From Pithys albifrons albifrons (lineage: Eukaryota > Chordata > Aves > Passeriformes > Thamnophilidae): DNA of 64,000 bases. The stretch's first letter is position 1; every line of letters begins with the position of its first letter. A program made the position numbers and the translations under genes. The notes under the pieces are model-generated. The model worked only from the letters and a program-made list of their open reading frames with translations. It had not been told where the DNA came from and did no database searches. Positions 50,002 through 63,465 of the stretch are shown piece by piece. The DNA is taken from positions 62,087,977-62,151,976 of the forward strand of contig NC_092497.1 of NCBI RefSeq assembly GCF_047495875.1. The letters are read 5' to 3'.

Positions 50002-50480
50002 GGATGGTATCCAACACTTATCCACCATTCATGTCATGCCAGGCACTGCACTTCCCAATGCACCCTTAGCTTTCTGAATTTCTGATGGCTTTTCATACAG
50101 CTGTCATTCCCCTAGTCTATGGACTATCTCTGTAAAAGTCCATTGAGTTCATGTTGTCCCTGACCTTGGGTTTTATTTGTCATAACAGCCTTTTAGGGCA
50201 GGAAAGATGGTGTGTGGTGTTGGATTGTTGCACTTTGAAAAGTCAGTCCCGATTCCACCACCACAACACTTGTCCATCAAAACTCATTCCTCGTTATTGT
50301 AGTGATCAGAGGGAGCTGGGTCCAGATTCCCAAATATGGACAAGCAGAGATGGGCACTGTGAGGTACTCAGTGTGATGATGGACATATAGCCACTGTGGA
50401 AGGTAAATCTCACTCAGAATCAAATCCCACTGAAGCACACATTGGACTTTCCCATGCTCCCTAATTACCCACTGAGTGCA
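50002..50480 (-). mobile_element. Possible 3' internal remnant of the same ERV
   Basis: On the minus strand this stretch runs directly into the LTR start at 50001. Its last part (about 50035-50002, 'ggtggataagtgttggatac') resembles the non-coding tail that precedes the 3' LTR in this kind of element. Further right the similarity fades and no retroviral protein can be read. If correct, the LTR is a 3' LTR of a decayed provirus rather than a solo LTR. Confidence 0.35.
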
Positions 50481-53236
50481 GCCAGGTCCTTGCTGCAAAA
50501 GCAAGCCTATGGATCAGTTTGCCTTTGCCTGAGGTAAGAATAACCCAGACTGCTTTCCCCAGCACATTTTTAATGTGTGCGACAGGAACTTTATTGCTTT
50601 CTACACTACATAAAAGTTTTGATTGGGCAGGAAACCAGAACACTCCTTTACTCATTTTTCATAAAAAGATTCAAGCTCACACTGAAGGCCAAGTGCTGCT
50701 GAGTCTGTGCCCTGCTTGCCCCTGGCAAATTGACCTCAGTGGGAGCACTGGTGGAGTGAGGCACCACGCAAAGGGAGCAAGAAGACTGTCACTGACATTA
50801 ACAGCTGGCCACCTGGGCAATGGCTCTCCTAAATTTAACAGCAGAAGCATTTTTATGGCTGACAAAGAGTGATGAGAAATGAAAATTTTGGAAGTGTTTT
50901 GGAATGCAGATCAGATTTAAAATGCTTAGGATCTCCTACCTTAGACTTTTTCTGCAGGCAACAGGAAGCGCCTTGGAAACATCACTTGGGAACATACTAC
51001 TTTAGCTGATGAATTTCAATATAAATGGGAAAGATGTTCTAGATTCTGAGCCATTTTTACCATGGAGGAGTCATCTTCAATTGCAAACTGAATTGTTTTC
51101 CACATGCACATAAATTGTTCAAGAGCTAAACCTGAATAAATATGAAGGGTGAAAGCAGAACTGTAACACAGCCCAACACATTGATTAAATGTCCCAAAAT
51201 GTTACCCAGCCATCAGGGATTTCTCATGTGGAACTGTAAACAGGGATTACATAGCTACTTGTCTTGGCTAGCAGTGGAACAAAAGGAGACAACAGAAGCA
51301 GGAAATTACCCACTGAACAAATAATACTTTAAAAGAAGTATCTGATGCAACTTAGAGAAAATTTCTCCCTAATAAGAGATCAGTATTGGAGTGGAGAGAA
51401 GTGAGCACAGGAAATCCAATATTCAACAGCCTCATGGCAAATTGATATGGTCTGAGTCAAAAACAGCAGGTGGTTTCTGCAGCTAGTGAGAGAAAACCTT
51501 TCTTTTTTTATTTGATTAAGCTAGTGCTTTGTTTACAGGAGTGGATTCAGTTTTGTGTAACAGAGTTCTGCTGTTTCTTCTGTGTGAATTATGTGTATTT
51601 TGTCCCCTAAAATTACTTACATAATTTATTTGTCTTGGTTTTGCTTTGTTCTGCAGATATACTAACAAGTTAAGAAGAGGAAATTCTATAAGGACATTGG
51701 ACTTCTTTGAACACATTTTTAAAAAATAGGTATATCACAGCTCAGCTTTGATCAGAGTCCCAAACCATACTGGTTAGCTGGAACCTGCACAATTGTACCA
51801 TGTGTTCTTACAGTGGGAAAAATGAGATTAAATTCCCTTAGTCTCGCAAATAAATCCCCTATCTGGTTAGTTAAATGACTGAGTTCTAACTCAAATCAGT
51901 GTCCTACGTCATAGTGTTGAAATTGATAGAATAAGAAAGCTGTCCTGAGACCTGATGAAACATATCAGGCATCTGAATTCTGTCTACTTATAAGAAGTTC
52001 CTTTTGATAAATCTAAAATCTGAGACTCCATCTGACAAATAATTTGGTGAACAACAAATATTCCAGAAAAAATCAGAGACTGATTGCAGAACAGAAAAAT
52101 GAAATTCACTAAGACTGCTGTGAGTTATTCACTGATGACTATTAATAACAAAAATACCCTCAAAAATATTTATCTAGGTGCACTATCCCTGCGTGGCTGA
52201 CAACCCACAGCTGATATGGATCACTGCAAGTTTGTCAAGGAGCTAAAACTGTCTGCAGAAAGAAGTTGAATCTCTTTACCCTAATATGGGTAGCAATTGT
52301 TAGTTAGCTACAGTATTGCCAAACATCCAGGGAAACAATTCTAATCCAAAATAACCACTATTCAGACTAAAATATGAATGCTTTATGCTATGCTCCAGAC
52401 TTGTTTAAATACATCCTTAAAAAATAGCATTTTAAAAAAATCAGTGCTATTTGTTCCTTGCTCTATCCTTGCATTCTTCTGTGACACTTGTAGCAAATTT
52501 GGCACAGGAGCTAATACACATAATTTGAGATTGTGATGTCTGTGCTATTACTCTTGCATTAAACAGTAGAGGCATAATAATCATCTGTGTATAGATAAAA
52601 CAATGTCCATGTTGGCAATTTTTTAACCAAAGACAGAGCTACATTTGTAGGACAAGTTGCCTGTTGCAATTTCTGTGTTGAGGAAAGTAAAATTCTAGAC
52701 TAGTCACAAGCCAGAGATTGCTGTCTATGGTGTTACTTAGAAAAAAAACAAGAGGAGAGTTTCTTTGTGACCTGCGAATTGAAGATACTGAAGTGTCAAG
52801 GAAAACCAAGAGTGTGTTTAAGCTACTGTTCCCATGTCAACTGGCAAAGCTTATTAATGCCATGGTAGTTTATCAAGCTTTCTGACAGCATTTTCTGTAA
52901 GTTTTTCAGGGCAGATGCTTTGGTTAAGCTTATTCATGTGTTTGAAGTTAGCTTGGGTACAGATGAATCATATGTTAATATAATACTAGACCTAAATGAG
53001 TTTATGAGCAGAAAGCCAATAGGCATTCAGTAGAAACCTGGTCCCCTTTGACTATTTCAGCAAGCAGTCATCAGCTGTGGGAGGAATAAGTATATGAGTA
53101 TATTAATGCTATAATCACACTGAACACATCATGTTATCTCAGCTGAAGGCCTTGTCATCAAACTACCTAATTTATAATAATAACAGGGCTTTGGTAGCAT
53201 GGTAGGCAAAGTAGGGAAAGGGCATGATGGTTTATT

Positions 53237-54175
53237 TCATAGAATCACAGAACATACTGGGAGGAAAGAAGCCACAAGGATTGAGTCCAACCTGTAGCCT
53301 TGCACAGAACCATTCCCAGGGTGCCCAAGAGTATTGTGCACACACTTCTTGAGCTTTGTCAGGCTCGGTGCTATGACCACTGCCCTGGGGAGCGTGTTCC
53401 AGAGTCCAACCACCCTCCGGTGAAAGAACCTCTTTGTAATATGCAACCTAAATCTCCCCATACAACTTCAGGCCATTCTCTCGGTCCTGCCTCTAGTAAC
53501 CACAGAGAAGAGATCAGTGTCTCCTTCCTCCTTCCCTCTTGAGGAAGTTGTAACTGCAGTGAGGTCTCCCCTCAGTACCCTTCAGATTGAACACACAAAG
53601 TACCCTCAGCTGCTCTTCATATGGCTTCTCCTCAAGGTCCTTAATCATCTTCATTGGCCTCCTTCAGACACTCTCTAATGGCTTAATATCTTTCTTATAT
53701 TGGGGTGCCCAAAACTGCACACAATGTTCCAAGTGAGGCCACCTCAGTGCAGAGCAGAGCAGGACAATCCCCTCCCTTGCCTGGCTGATGGTGCTTTGCC
53801 TGATTCTTTCCTGGATTCCAGGGCACTGCTGAATCATATTCAACTTGCCATTGACCAGGACATCCAGGACCCTTTCCTGGCACATCTTTCCAGCATCTCA
53901 TTCTGCAGTCTGTCTGTACATTTGGGGTTGCGCCATTGCAGGTGCAGAGTCTAAAATTAATTTTGTTGGTGATTGCCCACTCCTCTAATTCATTGAGATC
54001 TCTCTACAGGGCCTCCCTGTCTTTGGGGGAGTCCACAGCTCCTCCCAGTTTTGTGTCACCTGCAAACTTGCTTAGTATCCCTTCCAGTCCTGTGTCCAAG
54101 CCATTTATGAAGATATTGAAGAGCACTGGACCTGGAATGGAGCCCTGAGGAAGCCCACTAGTGACAAGTCACTAG
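53237..54175 (-). mobile_element. CR1 LINE, ~940 bp, with relic of the reverse-transcriptase 3' coding end
   Basis: This is the longest CR1 copy in the window, reading leftwards and ending at 53237. Near its 5' side (about 54150-53960) the minus strand still reads as the C-terminal part of CR1 ORF2 reverse transcriptase. The pieces [17 protein letters not shown] and then [15 protein letters not shown] are visible; the catalytic FADD box has become FAGD and a stop follows shortly after, so it is dead. The 3' UTR then runs to the end. It shares roughly nine in ten bases with the inverted copy at 54890-55680 over about 700 bp, so both come from the same subfamily. Confidence 0.9.
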
Positions 54176-54556
54176 TCTGATCTCACTCCATTCATTATTT
54201 CCTTTCACTGTGGTCCATGTAAGTTGTACAGATTAGCAGCAGCTGCTGAGGACTGGGCAATTTTAAAGATTAGAGCCCTCCAAAAAAGTATTAATATACT
54301 GAATTAAACTGATGAAAGAGCAAGCATTGAGTTCTGCTGGTGCCATGTCAGAGGAGAATATCCTGTAGAAAATTCTGCAGAGAGCTATGTGAGACACTGG
54401 GTTATTATGTTAATTAATGTCTCAGACCAGCTCCAGTGTGTGTGTGTGTAGGGAAGGGATGGGTGGAATTTCACGGACATGAGGAAATGCCCTGTCCCAC
54501 ACAGCTGCACTGGGCACTTCTGGAGCATCTGTCAGTCACAGGCAGCCTGGGAGCAC

Positions 54557-54560
<4 letters not shown>

Positions 54561-54620
<60 letters not shown>

Positions 54621-54653
54621 GTATGTATATATACATATATATACCTTTGTACT
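54561..54653. repeat. Compound (TC)n(TA)n microsatellite
   Basis: A TC run of about 35 bases (54561-54595) passes directly into a TA run to 54620, then imperfect 'gtatgtatat' repeats. It lies in the spacer between the two inverted CR1 copies. The TA part is self-complementary. Confidence 0.97.
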
Positions 54654-54889
54654 ACACCCTGGAGCCAGTAACCCAGCCCTCGATTGTCTGGCACAATGAA
54701 AGTCCTGCCTGGGGTGAGATGTGGACACCGTGGGCAAAGCCAGTAAAAGCAGTGATGTGTTCTCCATCTTTGAGTCCTGCCACCTAGACATGTGAAAGGT
54801 GGCACTTTTACAGGGCCTTGGTGGTAGCTATAATTTTCTCTTTTTCTCACTCCTTCTTCTCATAATCTCCTTTTTTAATATTTCAGGTA

Positions 54890-55680
54890 GCTTCAAACCA
54901 GATATTGGAACAAGGGCAAGTGCCGGGTTATGTACCTGGCGTGGGGCAACCGTGGATGTACAGACAGACTGGGGAATGAGATGCTGGAAAGCAGTGCCAG
55001 GAAAGGGTCCTGGGTGTCCTGGTCAATGGCAAGTTGAATATGAATCAGCAGTACCCTGGCAGCCAGAAGGGCCAATGGTGTCCAGGGGGGCATTAGGCAA
55101 AGCATCACCAGCCAGGCAAGGGAGGGGATTGTCCCGCTCTGCTCTGCACTGGGGTGACCTCACTTGGAACATTGTGTGCAGTTTTGGGCACCACAATGTA
55201 AGAAAGATATTAAGCCATTAGAGAGTGTCTGAAGGAGGCCAATGAAGATGATTAAAGAACTTGAGGGGAAGCCATATGAAGAGCAGCTGAGGGTACTTTG
55301 TGTGTACAATCTGAAGAAGGGAAGACTGAGGGGAGACCTCACTGCAGTTACAACTCCCTCAAGAGGGGAAGAGGAAGGGCAGACACTGATCCCTTCTCTG
55401 TGGTTACCAGTGGCAGGACCAAGAGAATGGCCTGAAGTTGTATTGGGAGATTTAGGTTGCACATTAGAAAGATGTCCTTCCGCCAGAGGGCTCTGGAATA
55501 GGCTCCCCAGGGCAGTGGTCATAGCCCCAAGCCTGACAGAGCTCAAGAAGTATGTACACAATACTCTTGGGCACATGGTGTGACTTTTGGGGATGGTTTT
55601 GTGCAAGTCTATGGGTTGGACTTGGTGATCCTTGTGTGTCTGTTCCAACTCAGAATATTCTGTGATATTCTGTGAAGTTG
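54890..55680 (+). mobile_element. CR1 LINE, ~790 bp, inverted relative to the copy at 53237-54175
   Basis: The plus strand reads the same CR1 3' portion as the reverse complement of its neighbour: 'gaatgagatgctggaaagca', 'gtgtgcagttttgggcacca', 'gccattagagagtgtctgaa' and 'ctccccagggcagtggtcat'. It carries a small extra segment near 55065-55095 that the other copy lacks, and ends in a doubled 'attctgtgatattctgtga' tail. It is non-coding and 5'-truncated. Confidence 0.9.
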
Positions 55681-56837
55681 TATGGGTTAGCATGTGCTAA
55701 GTCAGTGGTCTGTGGAATGCTTTATTTTCATTGACTATTACCCTTTAAACTTTTGCCAAGTGCTCTTGCTTTTCAAAGTTTACCAGTAAAAGTATCCCCT
55801 GAGAAAATGTGGGCAGCTTTTCTCCTCTGCTCTCTTTGTTAAGGTGTTAAAAATTGAAGGCTCTTCTAATATATCTGAAGGGCAGATACTGTTGGAGCTC
55901 AGGGCCTGCCAGAGCCAGTCTTACAGACTCAGTGAGCATTTGCTGTAAAAGAGGTGTCAAAATACTCTTGTAAAAATAGATTTACTGTGAATAATGATAA
56001 AAAACAGGTGAAAAATATGTAAATTCTGCTTACTAATGAGTGAACAGAAAGCCAAATAAGTTAGAAGTGCTTTAAATGCCATTTTTGTCTTTGTTAGTTA
56101 AAGGGCATTTTTTTAATTAAGTCAACAGTTATATATGTAGTGGAGATATATTTATGCCCTAGAGAAATTCAGTAGTTTAGAAAAGATAATAACCTTTTAT
56201 TAGGGATTCAGAAGGTTCTCAAAAACTTCAGAAGCAAACTGCATTGCTACTGCAGGTTTTTCTAGAGCAGACAGTAACATCAGGGATAACATATGGTAGT
56301 TTGGGGCAGGCAGGCCTGTTGCAGCTGGGAACTGGGTGCTTGCTGTGCCTCACACTGTGTATTCTCCACCTGAAGAAATTCTGGCATGAGGGAAGGAGAG
56401 GACCTAAGGTGGGCGTGGGGGAGGCTGCCTGGCTTAGGTGATAGAGGAAAGAGAAACCACAGAGAGCTTCCAAGTCTTTTTGTTGGCCTCATTTGAAGGC
56501 TCACAGTGATGAGGATAAAGTTTTTAAAAGGCGAGAGTTTGGGACTGGTGCAAACCATGATGACCTTGAACCAAACTTGTATTGGCAATTAAAGGAAAAG
56601 TTGATCATAGGTCAGTCTTCCTAATTGGAATGGCTTCCTTAAGGAAGGGCTATGGAGTACCTTTGTAAGTGCACAGCTGCCTGATTGAATCAGCCTGGTG
56701 TCTTGAGATGTGCTCATGTGGCTGAAAGAGAGATCATGTGAAAATCCCACAAATGTGATAGAGGGAAAACACTTCACATAGAAATAAAACAGTTTTTTTC
56801 TGTCTTCTGGTGCTTCTGCTTTCACCTCCTGCCTAAG

Positions 56838-57215
56838 GCCTGCTGGAGAAAAGAAGGCTCCTGGGAGGCTTTACTGTGGTCTTTTCAATACTTTAAGGGG
56901 GCCTGTAAGAAAGATGGGGAAAGACCTTTAAGTGGGGCTTGTAGTGTTAGGACAAGAGCTAATGTTTTTGAACTAAGAATGATTAGATTAGATCTAAGTA
57001 AGGAATACTTTACCAAGGGAGTGGGGAAATACTGTCACAGGTTGCCCAGAGAGATGGCAAGTGCCCCATGTCTTGAAACATTCAAGGTCAGGTTGGATGG
57101 GGCTCTGAGTAACCTGCTGTAGTTGAGGACATCCCTTCTCATGGGAGGGGGCTGAACCAGGTGGCCATTAAATGTCCCTTCCATTGCCAACTATTCTATG
57201 ACTTTTCTGTGTTCA
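56838..57215 (+). mobile_element. CR1 LINE fragment, older copy
   Basis: It shows CR1 3' order with many changes: 'ggaggctttactgtggtctt', 'tcacaggttgcccagagaga', 'ggtcaggttggatggggctc' and 'tgtcccttccattgccaact'. It is more diverged than the inverted pair to its left, so probably an older insertion. Confidence 0.85.
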
Positions 57216-57299
57216 ATTCTTTGCACCTAGATGTCTGAACATGATGTGTATACAGGTTTTGTACTTCAGTGGTGGAAATAAGATCAGTGATACAACCCA

Positions 57300-57342
57300 A
57301 GTAAGTCAGTCAATCAATCAATCAGTCAATGAATCAACCACA
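57300..57342. repeat. (CAAT)n short tetranucleotide repeat
   Basis: Imperfect units of 'agtcaatcaatcaatcagtc', immediately downstream of a CR1 copy. Confidence 0.85.
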
Positions 57343-58567
57343 GGACATTGGTTTTACAGGCATTTCAGAATATCACCTTATTTCTACACCAGGTCTGATG
57401 AACTCAGCAACACCTTGCAGGGTAGTGGTGGTCAAATATTTTCTTGCTTAAGAGATGGTATGTGAAAACACAGTAGAGAGTTGCCACAGTGAAGTTTGTT
57501 AGGCTGTTGTTTCCTTTCCTTGTTTCTTTCTTTCTTACCTTGTTCTGTCATTGCCTGTATCTTCACTGCCTGAGATCTTTTAGCACTTTGCCTCAAAAAC
57601 TTCTGTCTCCTCTGAGCATTATCAGTAGTCACCCCTCAAAAAGTAATGTTTCTTCTGTCTTGTGTGGAATTCATACATCCATTTTCTTGAGCAAGTTAGT
57701 AATTGTAGTCCAGGTAACATGATGAGTTGCACAGATGAGTTTGTGCACAGTGAATTTTTTGCAAAATATGCCTGAAAAGTTCTGGAGCATTTTTGGGTCT
57801 GAAATACACCAAACAAATTATATTTGTAGTCTACTAACACATTGTGTTAGCTGTTAAAGACACATGAAAAGAATCAACACCAAGCCTATTGACTTAAGGT
57901 GAAAGATTGAATTCCTGATGTAAATATTATTTATTTCTAGCCTATTCTGTGACGTGGTTAGGCTTATCTAAACAATTTTCCCCATGGTCTGTCAATGTTC
58001 TTTCTCTAAGATTCCAGTAGTTTTCCTTTTTTTTTCCTCATTGCCTCTCTGCTTTGCTTTTTATTTAATGATCTTCACATCATAGCAATCAATGTAAAAA
58101 TTGCATGGGTTGAAAGTATTTCTCTCACTCCTTGTTATTTTCAAGAAGCAACTGCTGGAGGAGCTGTTCCTTGTGCTGGGTCTCTCAAGGCACCAAATAG
58201 GTACCTTGAGGTGCTTATGCAGCTCTCACATCCCAAGTGACCATCACCTATGCCTGGTTGCTGGGACTGAACTGAGGTTCTCTGTAACAGCTCTCCAGTG
58301 TCCCCAGCAGACATTTTTCCCCTTCAGTTTTATGGCACTGACCACTTTGTATTGGTATGACTAAGACTTTCTTCCTCATTGTAGAGGGGCAACAGTAGAT
58401 ATTGGGTTATATAATGGGAGCAGGCCTATTTAATAGGCAAATTAATTAGAGGAATTATGACTCTGCAGTACGTATGATTTATAAGTCTATGCTTTAGTAG
58501 TAACAAAAGAGCTGCAAATGCTAACATTGCACATTACACTTACTTTATGAGTTTAGGGTTTGTCATA

Positions 58568-58616
58568 AGACATTAAAATCAGAATTGATTGAGCCTAGAC
58601 ATTAAAATCAGAATTT
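58568..58616. repeat. Short tandem duplication
   Basis: The 19-mer 'agacattaaaatcagaatt' occurs at 58568-58586 and again at 58597-58615, a 29-bp period. Confidence 0.9.
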
Positions 58617-58915
58617 ACACACCTGGGATTGTGATGAGTCAGCTTTTTGAATTTACTGTTAAGTACAAAAACTCTGAGAGAACTTAATGTCTTTCCACAC
58701 CAGCTTCTAAAATTGATAAAATCCCATCCAACTTAAAAGATTGGTTAAAAGATTTTTAGTTAAAAGTCAGTTTTCAGACATCTAGATGAAGGATATCAAT
58801 ATTGTCTTCTGGAATTTCATACAGACAAGTATTTTAAAACAAGAGCTTCTGGGGTAGAGTACAGAGAAGAGTTAGGATTCTAGTTTGGGATATGGTTTGG
58901 GTTTTTTAGGTTTAG

Positions 58916-58992
58916 TTTCATTTATTTATTTATTCATTCATTCATTCATTCATTCATCATTTATTCATCATTCATTCATTTATTTATTTAAT
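58916..58992. repeat. (ATTC/ATTT)n tetranucleotide repeat
   Basis: Units of 'attcattcattcattc' are flanked on both sides by 'atttatttattt', consistent with point change spreading within one array. Confidence 0.96.
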
Positions 58993-61900
58993 GAAAATGT
59001 TTCCTATTTAATTTCTGTTACTTTATGAAACGATGTGCCAGTTCTGGAAGGTTCGTAGTGATCTTAAATTACCTTTTTGTTTTAAACCTTTTTGTATTCC
59101 AAACCTGAATATGTCACTTTTTTCTCCCTTAATTAATGTCATTGTAGCTAAGGGATGACATTCCACACCTAATCTAAAAAGGGGATCCTTGCCATGAGTT
59201 CAAGATTCAGGGTGAAATACGGAGAAAACAGCAGCTTGTGATCAAAAAGGGAATTAAATTCAAGGAAATGAGAGAGAAAAAAATGCAAGGATATTTTCAC
59301 CTGAGAAAACTGGAATAGTGATGGCTTTTATCCCAAGCTTGAGGACAGACCCAGGTAGACCAGGGTCTTCAAAAAGAATCATAAAATATTTTAACAGTGT
59401 GTTAGTCACCATAAGTTTTGGTCCATAAGCTGTTATAATGCCTTCACAACTAATCACAATGGTTTTCTTCTTGAGAATTCTGAAGACAGTTCATTCCTTC
59501 ATTGCTCTTTTAACAACTTCAGCTTGCAGGACAAACCCCAAATCTTGCCTACTTCTCTTTGTTTCCCATTGCCTTCCTGGGCCCTTTGTTCTCCACACCC
59601 TGCCCTGTTCTAAGAAAGTCTCATCTGAAATTCTTCTGCCCCTCTTCTTTCCTCTACATTGAGTCTGGATTTGGCACTGCAGGTAGGAGTCTGTCCCTTA
59701 ATACTCAGAGCATCTGCTTCAAACACACTGTCAGCTCCCTACTGGTTCTCCTGAAGGTGACCTGCCAGGTGATGATATCCAAGGTTTCTTTGGGGGCTGA
59801 GATCCTACTGGCTACATAGAATTTTTCTAATATCCATGTGTATTGTGTCATCTGTTTTTCTCTCTGATATTTTGCTTCAGCATACATTTGCAAATGGAGG
59901 GCAAGGATGGTGACTTCTGACCATCAGCTCTTCCTTGAAGGTCTGACTTAGGCAGATACTTTTCCTTTTCCTGATGGATAGTGCTCCAGGCTCTCCAGTA
60001 TACAGACTCAGACATAAAACAGGCTCTAGTTTTGATTTTTTCTTTTCTAATTTTTTTTAATTTTAATAGTCTAAATTTGTTTAATTTGTCTAAACAATGC
60101 AAAATAGATAGTCATTTTTAAAGATATGAAGTGAAAAATGTGACAGCATCCTAATACGTTGTTAAGGACAGTTCAGTTCCTTTCATTAATCCACAGCAAA
60201 AGAAAGTAAGATCGTCCTGAAAATACACAACCAAAGTTGATTTATTAAAACCTTATGACTCACCAACTTCCTTTGCCTTCTCAAAACTGAATTTTGAATT
60301 GAAATCCTTTAAGAAAAATTCCTGTAGGCAATGAAGAGGGTGTTCTTTATCAATCTGTGATGGATTAGATTAAGTAGAGCCCTAATTCCAGACAGTCATT
60401 CCTCACAGACTTAAGTCTGACTCATGGTTCATTGCTGCCACTTGTTTTTTCTCTTATGTCTAGATTCACCCCTTTTTTTCTTTGATGAGTAAATGCATAT
60501 GTCGTTGAAGAAACAACTGCAAGTCTCTCTCTCTCTTACAAAAAAGAGGTTCATGGGTGAGGGGCTAGGGAGTAAAATAAGAACTGTGGATTGGTGACTG
60601 GTTATCTTGGAGGTCCAATTTTCCAAGCCTGAATACTGAGCTATTTCAGAAAATGAGGTAATGTTGGTGCATGTGATGTGGGAAAGAATAATTTGGAGAG
60701 TTCAAAACTACTAATTGATTTTGAAGAATTGGACCTTTGCTGAAAAGGCCAATGTCTTAGGAAGGATAAAATTGAAAAAAGTAGAAATGATTAAGACTTT
60801 CCAGTTATATAGCACACTGGCAGATCAAGATTTTTGCCAACAGACAAGCACCAAAATGGCTGCAACTGGGAATTCAGAACAAACATATTAAGTTTTTGTA
60901 GCCAGAGATGGGGTTCATGGATTCTCTCTGATAGCAGTACAAAAGCAATGGATACCAGAAGAATGGCGGGCTCTGCAACTGGAGAGGGAGGAAGAACACT
61001 TGTGCATTTTGTCTAAAAGCCTGAGCACTAGGAATTGCACTGTCTGCTGTGATTAACTGAGCGAAATAAGTGATTCTGTTCCAAGAGCCCTCCAGGCAGT
61101 GATGTGGTTTGCCCTCTGTCACAGGTGATGTTGAATGTGAGACAGCAGGTGAAAAATGCCTCTTAGATAATTTAGATGGTAATGTGCTCTATTCACCATG
61201 CTAAAAACTGCATGTAAATCAAACCGAACACACAGGGGATTTAATGGTGGCCAAGTGCCAATGGAGTGGAACAAGCAGTGGTGATGGAGCAGTCCTGGAA
61301 CTGGTCCCGAGTCTCTAGAGTGTCTATTAATGCCCAGTGCAGGGAATATGTGCTCTGACCAGGCTCTAAGCTTTGTTGTTCCAACTTCCATCAAGGCTAG
61401 AGGATGTTTGGGTGGAAGCTCATGCACTGGTGACCCCACATGACTTCTGCAATCCAGGACTCTACAGGCACTTTGCTGGGTATCTCTGCACACAAAAGGT
61501 TTTATGAAAGTCAGCTGGGTCTGGCACACTTATCTTCCTTCTCAGTCTTTTGTCCTTTACTGTGTCACCAAAATTCAAGTAATTACCTGAGAGAGACATT
61601 GTAGACATCAGGTGTTACCAAAACTATTCGTTCTTTCACGAGACGTATGTTGCCTTCCCTACTAAATTCTCTGGAAATGGTGTTGAGTGTGGTGAGCACA
61701 AGCCTGGTGGTAAATGATGGAGAAGCATTCTAAATCTGTAATTTTCCATCATGAATTATTCAAGTCACAAACATGAAACTCGTGTATAAAGTCAGCTAAA
61801 CACAATCGTTCATTTATGAAGAGAACTCAGTCATGTGAATGCTTACCATATGGCCCCCACTAGAAGAAGCAGAGCTCCACAGCCATATTTTCTCCTGGTG

Positions 61901-63269
61901 TACACAGGCTTAGATACATTGACTTTAATGAAGCTGCAGTTTATTACATGAGCTCAAGGTTTGCACTCTTTCCTTTGAGAGGCTTTGTTTTTGTCCCTCT
62001 ACTGACCCATTTATTCTTCCTTTTGTTGGTTAGAATGTGGTTATAAATACAGGCTCATAGTCTTTCCTCTACAATTGTTTTTTTGTCTCTTCTAAACCAT
62101 AATGTGAATAGTTAGCAGTTGACACTGGATACTTTGTACTTTACTTGATATTCAAGACAATACTGATATTTCAACAACAATAAGAAAAGGGAGTTGAAAA
62201 TATTACTAATAGGATGGTAATATTGTTTACTGTAACATATCTAGATTAGGAGGGACTCACAGCAGCTTGTTTCAGAGGACTAAACATATTTTAAGATTAG
62301 CAGCTCCTATATTAAAAATGAGCAGTAAGTTATTACAATGTGTTCTGGTTGTCTCCCTCCTAATCTTCCAGTACTACCAGGTGCCATATAATTAGTTTTT
62401 AGAACATGGTTCACCTCTGTAATTTCTCTCTGACACCTACATTTCTTGTCCTGTGTAGCTTGAGACCACTGTAAGAACAGGATGGCTTTTTGGGGTAACT
62501 AAAGGGCTTCACTCATGACGTCATGAAGGTGGGCAGTGGGCTGCATGTTGGAAGCTCTGGCTACAGAAGTCCTCCATGTTCGGTTCTGCCTGGACCCAGG
62601 TTATACCTTCTAAAGTTACAAAGATGAGAGAATTGTACTAGGTTATGAAAGGTCTAATAGTAGATTTGGGATGAAGATGCAATTAGTAGTAACTGAAACT
62701 TTTTTAGAATGTGATGGGAAAATTCCACATATTTTTAAGGCAAAAGAATGAACTTCCTTAGATAGTCCTCAGTTAAACATGCAAGAACATTAAAGAATAA
62801 GATTAGATCTGAATGCATTGATTTAAGTGATGATTCACTACAGTTTTTCCTGTGCTACTGGTTGGGCAAGGCAGGCCTATCCAGGCAAATGTATTTTAAG
62901 CCAGGCTCAGTATCATTGCCTCTAAGTATTCCTTTCCTTGCCTAGGAATAATTGCTCAGGATGTTCATTTGCAAACATAAGCACACATAAGAAAAATCTA
63001 TGGTGTCTTCAACTGCAGTGCTTTAATGTCAATCATTTGTGTCTGTTCAGCTCTTAAAAAGCAGTAGGCTTGCTAACACAGTTTAAGAGTATATAGAAAG
63101 AATTATAAGTTACTTTCTCTGCAGTACATCAAAGAATAGTTTTTGAGATGACAAAAGGCGGAACCACATGCAAACATGAGTCTTTGTTAGTGCTGCAGCT
63201 TTAAGTGTGCCACCAAGTGCAGGAATAGGCTGCAGATGAGAAGGCTGAAGAGCTGAGCTGCATAAAACC

Positions 63270-63465
63270 CATCTCTGATGCTGGCATCTGGAGAAGGTGA
63301 CACCAAACTGAACAGAGCCCTGGGGAGGACTTTAAATATCTGGAGGGATTTAAGAACAAATAGATGTGGCACTCAGAGACTTGGCTTAGTGGTGGACTTG
63401 GCAGTGGTGTGTTAATGATCTGAGACATCTTTTCCAACCTCAGTGACTCTGGGATTCTGTGAGTC
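63270..63465 (+). mobile_element. CR1-type LINE 3' fragment
   Basis: The text 'gagccctggggaggacttta', 'atagatgtggcactcagaga' and 'tcttttccaacctcagtgac' followed by 'gggattctgtgag' matches the variant CR1 3' end in which the element carries a 'gatgtggcact' block. The 5' boundary is uncertain. Confidence 0.75.

Noticed and set aside
54436..54850. Open frames reading SLSLSL/YIYIYI and ERERER
   Set aside because: Products of the TC/TA microsatellite.
54895..55693. 140- to 177-codon frames on both strands near 55 kb
   Set aside because: They are the 3' UTR-like portion of a CR1 LINE, which is non-coding in the consensus.
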